Assembly (NCBI GenBank): GCA_027943245.1
Contig: JANDJZ010000626.1
Span: 1-28,384, forward strand
Direction of reading: 5' to 3'
Source: Acanthamoeba sp. SK_2022b
Taxonomy: Eukaryota; Discosea; Longamoebia; Acanthamoebidae
Length of the DNA: 28,384 nucleotides
Shown here: positions 20,841 through 28,384 of the stretch, in pieces
How the letters are laid out: the number at the start of each line of letters is the position of its first letter
How positions within the stretch are numbered: the stretch's first letter is position 1
Notes under the pieces: generated by a model
Databases searched by the model: none
The model's input: the letters and a program-made list of their open reading frames with translations, nothing else
What the model was told of the DNA's origin: nothing
Position numbers and translations under genes: made by a program

Positions 20841-22342
20841 GCTGAGACCGTGAGTGCATGCGTCGTGCGTGGTCGTGAGGTGGTGGTTACGCAGTTCGTC
20901 GACCACCACGGCGCCCAGCTCGGCGAGCCGGCCCTCCTCGGCCAATTGGCTCACGATCACGCCCGCCTGCGAGCACGCGTGAGTGTACAGACAGCCATTG
21001 GTCGCTTGATTGATTGGCTGGAGGTGGGCCCACCTTTTCGATCGTGGCCACGGCGATGATCGGGGCGCGAGGAAAGGGGAAACGGCCCTGATACGAGTGA
21101 TAGGCCTGCGACGCGCATTTCCATACGTGCGCGCGCGTGTGCGGTGTGCGCCGTGTGGCCACTCGATTAGGTCATGACAGATGGCGAATGCAAGAGAGAG
21201 AGAGAGAGAGAGATATGGTCCATGACGACACCTCGGTGCGGAAGCCCAAGGCAGCGGTGAACTGTTCGAGCGCCAGCGACTTCTCGGCCACGAGCGACAC
21301 GTAGGGCAGCACCAGCAGGCCTGGCCACGTACGCGCGCAGTGGCGCACGCATGACACGTCAGTAGGGGAGGGGAGGGCTGACACCGAGCGCGTCACCCGC
21401 ATCGAGCGGACCTGTGCGACCGGCTACTTGGATGCAGCGCAGCAGGGCTATCTCGGCCACGAGAGTCTGCGCAGAGAGAGAGAGAGAGAGAGAAGAGATG
21501 AGGACGCGCGCACGCCGTGCCCAACAGGTTGACAGCCATCGCACCTTGCCGCCAGAGGTGGGCAGGGAGAGAAGGAAGTTCTGGCCCGAGAGGAAGGCCT
21601 GGCTGTTAAGACACTCCAGCTGCCAATCTAGCCCACAATATAATTAATTTTATATAATATATAAATAAATATTAGTTATTTCTTGAATGAAATTAAATCT
21701 TTAGTTGTTATTTTGTAGAATGAAAATAAATATTTTTAATGCAAATAGCGCACAAAGAAAGAAAATACCATAAAATTGGGTAATGCCTCGCTGGCCCAAG
21801 ATGTCGGCCACGGCTGGTGGCAGGCCCCACAGGCTGCCCTCTTCCTCGTCTTGCTCTTCGTCTTGCTCTTCGTCCTCATCCTCTTCGTCTTGCTCTTCTT
21901 CGAGTCCCTCTCTGGGCGCTCCGCTTCCGTCTTCTTCTGCCTCCTCGGCGCTGAGCCACGTCGACTCTGATATGTCGGCGCCCACCTGGTCGGTGTCCTC
22001 GTGGCGCTCCTCCAGGAGGGACTCCTCGCTGACGACGATGGGACACGAGGGCAGTATTTGATCGTCATCCTCTTCTCCCCGCAGGTGGGGCGCATCGGCA
22101 GCGGCCATCTGCTGCATGATTATGGCCCAGTCCTGCACTTCCTGAAGCGATTCGCCTTCGGCGGACAGTGCTGCCTTGGGCATGTGGTGATGCTGCAGAT
22201 GCCCTGCGCCATTGTCATTCGAGGGGGGCTGTGGGTGGCGCAGAGGCAATGGAGGGAGGATGCTGACGGCAGGCCGTTTACCGCCTGCCGGATTGTCCCT
22301 GTTGATCACCGGCAGAGGTCGCTTCGCCCCCGCCCTGATCAT
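17603..22342 (-). CDS. HELQ: HELQ/Hel308-family superfamily 2 DNA helicase
   Basis: Twenty-one exons join in phase to 931 aa: 21769-22342, 21545-21627, 21421-21466, 21232-21320, 21034-21105, 20891-20966, 20563-20747, 20330-20431, 20094-20200, 19887-19990, 19710-19799, 19501-19604, 19305-19414, 19009-19216, 18815-18893, 18659-18730, 18534-18600, 18200-18456, 17952-18128, 17786-17870, 17603-17711. HELQ is a 3'-5' helicase that acts at stalled forks and in strand-break and crosslink repair. Motifs: Walker A LPTSGGKT (213-220), DELH box (311-314), GMSATI (343-348), [23 protein letters not shown], and VGRAGR (539-544). Downstream come the winged-helix and ratchet regions and a C-terminal helical domain ([18 protein letters not shown]) aligning to HELQ rather than POLQ; no polymerase domain. 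The 190-residue N-terminus is disordered, with a Glu/Asp/Gln run. Introns 7, 18 and 19 use GC donors (GCACGT, GCACGA, GCACGC). The ATG is the first after an in-frame stop. Confidence 0.95.
18940..19006. repeat. (GT)n microsatellite in HELQ intron 14
   Basis: CA in the sense of the gene, starting 2 nt after the donor (GTACACACAC). Confidence 0.95.
20003..20041. repeat. (CA)n microsatellite in HELQ intron 9
   Basis: TG in the sense of the gene, ending about 12 nt before the acceptor. Confidence 0.9.
20284..20312. repeat. (TGCTG)n pentanucleotide repeat in HELQ intron 8
   Basis: Five tandem copies of a 5-bp unit, 18 nt from the donor of the intron in sense orientation. Confidence 0.85.
20465..20516. 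repeat. (CA)n microsatellite in HELQ intron 7
   Basis: TG in the sense of the gene, inside an intron with a GC donor. Confidence 0.9.
20776..20839. repeat. (CA)n microsatellite in HELQ intron 6
   Basis: Pure CA run; TG in the sense of the gene, nearer the acceptor than the donor. Confidence 0.95.
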
Positions 22343-22660
22343 CCTCCTTCCCCTCCGCGTGGCCTTTCAAATCCCTGTCAATCTCGACCACCGATTCACA
22401 TCTGCGCCATCCTTAAAATCTTCTTGGAAATCATTTCGTACGATTTGACAAGGTTTGGAATTCGTTTCAAAACGGTGTTGGAAATTTGCATTGGCGCGGC
22501 AATGTCGTGCCACGTCTTCACAAATGAAATTACAGCAGGACATCTCTGTCCCAACAGGTGTCCCTGCCGCTTGTCTTTTGTTGGCTTTGCGGCGCTTGTC
22601 TATTCTCTCCATTCGACACAACAGGATAACACAACCCACAACCCACCTCTCTAGAGCTAC
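22343..22660. promoter_or_regulatory. Divergent promoter region, HELQ / GTPase-Hsp20 gene
   Basis: 318 bp between two divergent ATGs. A minus-strand open frame crosses it (22367-22780), but it overlaps the plus-strand first exon and has no ATG in its useful part, so I treat it as a shadow. One inverted CCAAT box (GCATTGGCG near 22492) is visible. A CAG preceding 22375 on the minus strand could end a 5'-UTR intron of HELQ. Confidence 0.4.
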
Positions 22661-24770
22661 ATGACGTGCACACCTGAGGTCAAGGCATTGGGCCTGCTGG
22701 TGGTTCTCTTCGGCCTCGGCCAGCATCTGCCGCTCGGCTCCGCCCAAGCCGTCGGCCTTGTCGATCGGTACGCATGACAACCATCCTCGTTTGTCCTCAC
22801 ACGCATCTACCTTGTTTCATCATCTTCTTATTTATTAGTTCACCACGGCAAATCTGAGTTGTCCTCCGCACAGATTGGTGCTCAACGCGGCCACGACCGC
22901 GCTGCAGGAGGCATTCGAGCTGATGAAGCAAAAGAAGCCCACCGAGATGTGGGACGAGTTCCTGCGCTTCGTCTTCCCCACCGGCCCGGACAACGTGAAG
23001 GTCAGCTTCTCTCTTTTATTTTATTTTCTTTCATTTGCTGGTGTCTGTTCGTGCACACACGCCTGACAGCTCGAGACGGCGTCACTCACAGGTCCTACCC
23101 TATGACGGAGTGATCGACGTCAATTCGGTGGCCGCGGTGCTCAACGGCAAGGGCTGGGACGTCATCTTCGAGGAAGGCTACCACAACTACCTCCAGCGCG
23201 TCGGCAACAAGAAGGCCGTCCGCGCCTGCTTCAAAGTAAAAGCTTCAACATGCCCCATCCATTCATCTTCTCCTTCGATATCATCTTCATCTTCTTCTTC
23301 TAACGACACACGTTGCCACGTTGGGTCATCCAGGGACGCTTCAACACGGGCAAGACGTTCGTGCTGGGCATGTTCGCGGGGTCGCCGCCGCCCAACGGCT
23401 ACACGCTCCACACGCCCGGCCTGAGCGTCAAGCACGTCAACACGTCGGGCGGGCTCGACCTCCTCTTCATCGACACCGCCGGCACCGACGTCCCAGTGCA
23501 CAGTACATTCCATGCATTCCACGCATTCCCTGCCCGCGTGTGTGCATTCCTGACCGCGTGTGCGGTTTGTGTCGCACGTGTTGGCCGAACAGATGAGCTG
23601 CAGCTGCTGGACAGGCGGCTGACGGACGCGTTCCTGCAGGAGCTGATCTTCTCGCTGTGCGACACGGACATCTTCGTGGTCAACCAGGTCACCCTGGCCG
23701 ACCAGATCTTCCTCACCGCCCTCCAGAAGCGCCTCCAGCGCGACTACCCCCACCAAAAGGTGCGCCACGTCATCAAGTGTCAACGCCACGTCATCACTGA
23801 ACATTGGGGGGGGCAGGTGAAGGACCGGCTGTTGCTGCTGCACAACCTCAAGGACATCGAGGAGGTGGCCGACGTGCAAAAGGTCATCGACGAGGACGTC
23901 AAGGGAGCCTTCAACGCCACCGAGGGCGACAACGAGGGCACCTACTACGTCTCGCAGCACTTTTACCATTTCATCGTACGTTCGCGCGCGTGTGTGCGTG
24001 TGCGAACGTGTGCGTGTGGTTGGCTTATTTAAGGTGGCGGTGCCTGTCGTTCGGTTAAGGTGGCGCGCCAGGGCACGGCCGCGGGGCGACACTACAACGA
24101 ACGCACGGTGAACTTTGTGAACAACCTCTTGGCCGCGCGGATGGACCGCAAGGAGGTACCCGCGCACGACACGACATGAATCGACACGACACGCGCGCGC
24201 TCACATGTGGGGGGGGGGCTGCGAGCAGGTGGCGAGCCTGTTGCCCGACCTGATGCAGCACGCCGAGCGCCTGCTCAAGACCAAGTACCTGGTCAAGGTG
24301 CCCACCAAGGCCGAGGTCGCCCAGCAGGCCGCCGGCCTCGAAGCCAACGTAATCCCCACGCCCCATTCCACATTCCACATTCCACACATGCATGTGCATT
24401 CTTTTCATACCTCACACATGCGACACACACGACAGAAGGACAGCCTGCTTAAGCAGGTGGCCAACTACCTCGGGGTGAGGTACCTGTTCGACCTGGCGGC
24501 GGCGAGCGCGGGAGCGGAGACGGCGGCCCCGATCCGAGAGGAGGTGGACATCAACGGGCGGGTCAGCTTCGCGCTGGCCTTCAGCGAGACGTCGGGCGCG
24601 GTCACCGAGGAGGGCGGCCGCACGACCAACTTCATCCCGTCCATACGGCCGACGGCCGACGTGGGGGACGACGTCAGCATCTCGCCCTTCCTCCAGTTCA
24701 AGGAGGACGGCTTCGTCGACTTCATGTTCAACGGCCTCTTCACCCAACCCGTGCGCCTCTCCCCTCAACC

Positions 24771-24850
<80 letters not shown>

Positions 24851-25244
24851 CGTTGGCTGACACGCGCGCGTGTGTGCGAGGGAGCAGATGACGGTGGGAC
24901 AGAAGGACGGCAAGGTGACAGTGACGGTCGACGTCCCGGGCGTGGAGAAGGTCCACTGGCAAACGCTGGGCAACCAGGTCTTCATACGGTGCGCCCTTAA
25001 GGAGACCAACTCTGTCGATGGCCTTGTATACTCACCCGAGACGACGACGGCGGCGGTGGCGATGGGCAGAGGGTGCCGAGGGGTGCAGAGCGACTACGAC
25101 AGGCTGCTGCGGGAGGAGCGGTTCGCGGGCTGCTTCCAGAAGCACCTCGAGGTGCCGCAGTTCTTCATCGACAAGTCCAAGACGCAGGCGACGCACGAGC
25201 ACGGCGTCTTCACCCTCACCCTCACCAAAGAGGAGCTCCTCTGA
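22661..25244 (+). CDS. P-loop GTPase with signal peptide and C-terminal Hsp20-like domain
   Basis: Ten exons join in phase to 586 aa: 22661-22767, 22874-23000, 23092-23235, 23334-23502, 23593-23759, 23817-23975, 24060-24155, 24229-24348, 24436-24750, 24888-25244. The start was chosen because this ATG alone gives the right phase and yields a signal-peptide-like N-terminus (KALGLLVVLFGLG, with a likely cleavage after GSAQA, residue 30). The G domain has P-loop GRFNTGKT (127-134), DTAG (173-176) and HNLKD (247-251, as the NKxD box), resembling dynamin/EHD-type rather than Ras-type GTPases. The last exon (469-586) reads as an alpha-crystallin fold: KVTVTVDVPGVEKV, then FQKHLEVPQFFIDKSK and HGVFTLTLTKEEL, with an inserted loop between strands. 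I do not know a named family with this combination. Membrane remodelling or chaperone work in the secretory pathway is inference. An AATAAA lies 36 bp past the stop. Confidence 0.88.
24771..24849. repeat. (GT)n microsatellite in GTPase-Hsp20 intron 9
   Basis: Pure GT run in sense orientation, 20 nt from the donor and 38 nt from the acceptor, directly before the exon that encodes the Hsp20-like domain. Confidence 0.95.
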
Positions 25245-25360
25245 GTTGCCTCTCCCTCTCCCTTTTGTTTTTATTTGTGAATAAATTTCGATTTTTAATT
25301 AAAATTATATGATTTTTCTTTTCTTTTATTATTGAAAATATAAGCTCGTCTTGCAACGCG

Positions 25361-25579
25361 TCAGTCGGCGAGGGTGGCGTGGTAGGCCTTGAGCCTTCGG
25401 TGGATCTGCACAAAGTCGGGCCGGTCGTCCGCGTTCTTGGCCCAGCAGTCGGCCATCAGCTGCGCGTACTCGGCCGGCGTCTCCTTCGGCACGGTCGGCC
25501 TGTCAGGCGCGGGAGAGGGGGGAGGGGGGTAAGCTCTCCCAAACAAACGATCGCCCAGTCGCGCGCGACTCCCTCAGTG

Positions 25580-25642
<63 letters not shown>

Positions 25643-28384
25643 CAAACCTGAGGCCCTCGTTGATGATGCCCAGCGCGACCTCCATCACGTTGGTCATGTC
25701 CGCGAACGGCTCCTCGCCCCGCGTCAACAGCTCCCACATCACTGCGCACCCCCCCCCCCAATCCAACCGTCACGCCACGACCAGGGGGGAGAGGGAGGAG
25801 GGGAGGGGGAGGCTACCGATGCCAAAGGCGTAGGAGTCGCTCTTCTCGCTGTACACGGACTTGGAGATGACCTCGGGCGCGAGCCACCGCACGGCGCCGA
25901 TGTTGCCCCGCGTCTTGGCGTAGGTGTCCTTGGGCATCATCCGCGCCAGCCCAAAGTCGGCCATCCGCACCCGCCAGTCCCGGCCCACCAGCATGTTCCG
26001 CAGCGCCAGGTCCTGCTCGCGCGCACACACGACACGACACATGGTTGGTTAAGGTGGCTGCACGCGTCACGCGTGGTGGCGGTGAGCGGGGGGGCGTACA
26101 CGGTGCACGATGTGCTCGGCGTGGAGGTGGAGGATGCCGGCCGCCGCGTCCAGGGCCATCCCGACGATCGTCTTCCACGGCAGGCCGGGGTTCTGGGCAT
26201 GCACACACGCGCGCGCGACACACGCACACACGGACCGTGAGGTCGGAGGGAGGATTGGGAGAGATGGAGGGGGGGGGGGGCGGTGTACCTCTGCGAGCGC
26301 ATCCCGCACACAGCCTCGCTCCATGTACTCCGTAACTGCGCCAGACGATGTGAGCTCAGCGCGCGACGTGGCGCGTGCCACGTGGAGGAGGTGCAGGAGG
26401 TGGAGGTGGACATGCCTATACAATAATGTGGGAACTTGGTGGAGATGCCACAAAACTTGACGATGTTGGGATGGTTGCTGTACTTCCTGCAACGCGCCCA
26501 CGACCACGAAAATAACGAAGACCACGAAAGCCACGACCACAAAGACCACAACCACGAAAACCACGACCACAAGGCGATTAGCGGTTGGCTCGAACAGGTG
26601 CGAGCGATGAGGTGGGGGAGAGGGGGGGGGGGAACGCACTCCATGATGGACGCTTCGCGTTTGAAGTTGTACACCTCGGCATCGGTGAACTGCATCACCA
26701 TGAGCTTCTTCACCGCTACGGCCGTCCCCCGCCAGAGGGCCTTGTAGACGACGCCAAAGGCGCCGTTGCCCAGCGGCTTCGGGTCGAACTGGAGCTCCTC
26801 GTACGCGATCTCGTGGTAGGCCTTCAGCAACACCTCTCGCCTGCGTGCGTGCAAAGGCAACGCGACACGTGAGAGGCGCGTGGGAGGTGGTGGGAGGGGG
26901 GGGGGTCGCGGCTGCGTACACAGAGGCGTGCTTGGCCATCCGCTTCTTCTTGCGAGCCTTGGCCTCGTTGGCCGCCGCCGCCGCCGCCTGCGCGCTGCCC
27001 TCGTCCTCCTCCTCCTCCTTGTTGTTGTCGCCGTTGCCGTTGCCGTTGCCGCTGTTCTTGTTCTTGCGGCTGCCGCCCCGCTTCCGCCGCGCCGGCTTGT
27101 GGTCCTTCTTGCTGCTGCTGCTGCCGTCGTCGCCGCCGTCGGCAGCGGCGCCGTATTCGGCCGTCGCGCCGCCACCGCCGCCACAGCTCGCCATCACGCT
27201 GAAGCTGGCCGAGGAAGAAGTCGAGGTCGAGGTCGAGGCCTCGCCGTACTCGGCGGTCGCGCTGCTGCTGCAGCTGCTGGCCATCACGCTGAAGCCCAGC
27301 TCGCCGGTGGATGACGGCGTGGAGGCCTCGCCGTATTCGGCCACCGCGCCGCCGCTCCGCAGGGCGGCCGCGGAGAAGGCAGCGGAGTCGGCCCCGTACT
27401 CGGCGAGCGCGTTGGCCTGCTTGGCCCGGACCGTGGCGTCGACGTCGCCGTCGCCGTTCCCGTCCCCGCAGTCGTCGTTGGTCGCTGTAGCCTTTTCCTT
27501 TTTCTTTTTCTTCTTTTTCTTTTGTTTCTTTCCTTCGTCGTCGCCGTCGTCTTCGCTCTTGTCCTCCTCTTCGCCTTCGTCTTCGTTTTCGTTCTTTTCC
27601 TCCGCCTTCTTTTCGGCCACCTTGAGGAGCTCGGCGTTCTCGCGCGACTTGCGTCGGTTGCGGGTCTCCCCGAACTTGGTCTCGTCCTCCTTCTTCTTGT
27701 CAAACAGCGACACCCCCACGCTGAACGACTCCAGCAGCTGCGCGTCGTCCTGTTGTTCCACACCCACGTGTGAACGTTCGTTCCGCGCCAAAGCACGACA
27801 TGACACACGACATGACACACGACATGACACACGACACGACACGACACGACACGACACGACACGACACGACACGACACGACACGACACGACACGACACGAC
27901 ACGACACGACACACAACACGCGCGGTACCTGTGAGGTCTGCATGCGCGCTCTGAGCGCCGCCTGCTCCTTTCTCAATTGTCTCAGCATGATTTGCAGCTC
28001 GATAATCTGTCGAGGGAAAAATCAGGTGTGAGATGAGTAAAGGAGGGGGGGGAGAGAACGCGCGCGGTGGCGAGCGAGTGCAGAGAGAGAGAGAGAGAGG
28101 TGTTGACTCGAGCATCGTACTCTCTCGCTGGCGGCAATGGAGCTGTCCTTTTGCTTCTCCTCAAACTGCGTGGATATGATCGAGAGGGAGAAGTGAAGGA
28201 GGGGGGGGGGCAATTGAGCATGCGCGAAAGGAAAGGATCGGAGTTGGGGTGAGAGCTTAGGGACCTCGGTGAGCATCTTCTGGTAGTCCCGCTTCATCTC
28301 GATGAACGAGCCCAGGAGCGAGCTCGCGCGCTTGGAGGCCCGCTTGGAGGCCCGCTCGGCGGGGCCCTCGGCTTCGGTCTCCTC
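25361..28384 (-). CDS. Tyrosine-kinase-like protein kinase with coiled-coil N-terminus (5' end beyond the window)
   Basis: Eleven exons fit in phase: 28265 to the right edge, 28121-28165, 27929-28006, 26920-27749, 26636-26840, 26416-26482, 26289-26335, 26100-26192, 25817-26012, 25648-25741, 25361-25499. Order of parts: a coiled-coil segment (KRDYQKMLTE, SERIIELQIMLRQLRKEQ), an acidic and lysine stretch, a Ser/Ala/Gly region with four AEYG motifs, a basic stretch, then the kinase. Kinase motifs: GNGAFGVVYK (glycine loop), VAVKKL (ATP lysine), SNHPNIVKFCG, CIVTEYMERG, HRDLALRN (catalytic loop of tyrosine-kinase type), DFGLARMM, VRWLAPEV, and SDSYAFGIVMWELLTRG. All catalytic residues are present. 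The intron at 26417-26482's end (26336-26415) uses a GC donor. The acceptor before 26482 (GAAG) was chosen by phase and alignment. No transmembrane segment is seen in the part present. Dual or tyrosine specificity is inference. Confidence 0.92.
25582..25641. repeat. (GT)n microsatellite in the last kinase intron
   Basis: CA in the sense of the gene, starting 6 nt after the donor (GTTTGTCACAC). Confidence 0.95.
26500..26575. repeat. Imperfect CCACGA(A)/CCACAA repeat in a kinase intron
   Basis: Purine/CCA-rich tandem of roughly 6-12 bp units, wholly inside the intron 26483-26635. Confidence 0.7.
27796..27912. repeat. (ACGAC)n pentanucleotide array in a kinase intron
   Basis: ACGACATGACAC units at the left grade into an almost perfect 5-bp ACGAC array of about 16 copies. 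It occupies most of the intron 27750-27928. In sense orientation it reads as a GTCGT repeat. Confidence 0.95.

Noticed and set aside
22367..22780. 137-codon minus-strand open frame across the HELQ/GTPase intergenic region
   Set aside because: Its GC-rich part is the antisense of the GTPase first exon, which has an ATG, a signal peptide, a GTACGC donor and the right phase; the rest has no ATG support.
27796..27912. ACGAC array as a possible CRISPR or centromere-like satellite
   Set aside because: No spacers, 5-bp unit, and bounded by good splice sites inside a gene, so it is an intronic short tandem repeat.
26067..28115. 682-codon minus-strand open frame through the kinase region
   Set aside because: It includes the pentanucleotide intron and shifts out of the kinase frame; the spliced exons recover all kinase motifs.

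Overview
The window looks like nuclear DNA of a free-living amoebozoan, most plausibly Acanthamoeba or a close relative. This is inferred from very GC- and CpG-rich coding sequence, short dense spliceosomal introns with GTACGY-type donors, tightly packed genes on alternating strands, and the gene set (heterotrimeric G-alpha, HELQ helicase, GtaA-type glutaminase, a tyrosine-kinase-like kinase). No tRNA, rRNA or CRISPR array was seen. Gene models were spliced by hand: introns were accepted when donor, acceptor, reading phase and family alignment all agreed. Eight of the ten models have every internal junction in phase; the other two have an uncertain junction or an unresolved 5' end.

Layout, left to right: an uncharacterised gene (-, cut by the left edge, starts at 1482); a complete six-exon G-alpha gene (-, 2148-3748); a low-CpG stretch (about 4320-5276) holding the wreck of a tyrosine-recombinase element; a coiled-coil protein (+, 5625-7396); an acidic, lysine-rich protein (-, 7490-8659, 5' end unresolved); a secreted glutaminase A-like enzyme in 17 exons (+, 9485-13174); a small F-box protein (-, 13530-14227); a long-chain acyl-CoA synthetase in 16 exons (+, 14319-17518), only 91 bp from the F-box start codon; a HELQ/Hel308 DNA-repair helicase in 21 exons (-, 17603-22342); a GTPase with an apparent signal peptide and a C-terminal Hsp20-like domain in 10 exons (+, 22661-25244); and a tyrosine-kinase-like protein kinase (-, 25361 to beyond the right edge). 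From 5625 rightward the strands strictly alternate, giving short convergent 3' gaps (93, 355, 84 and 116 bp) and divergent 5' gaps. The genes do not form one pathway; this is ordinary packed euchromatin carrying signalling, metabolism, repair and protein-turnover genes.

The most interesting signals are: (1) the GTPase-Hsp20 fusion apparently routed to the secretory pathway; (2) a 950-bp island with almost no CpG in an otherwise CpG-rich window, coinciding with a dead tyrosine recombinase; (3) seven GC-AG introns out of about 83, most with the donor GCACGY, a one-base variant of the local GTACGY donor; (4) long dinucleotide repeats inside introns whose sense-strand orientation tracks position (CA at donors, UG mostly toward acceptors); (5) a tyrosine-kinase-type catalytic loop (HRDLALRN) behind a tail with repeated AEYG motifs; and (6) three perfect TGACGTCA palindromes upstream of the leftmost gene.
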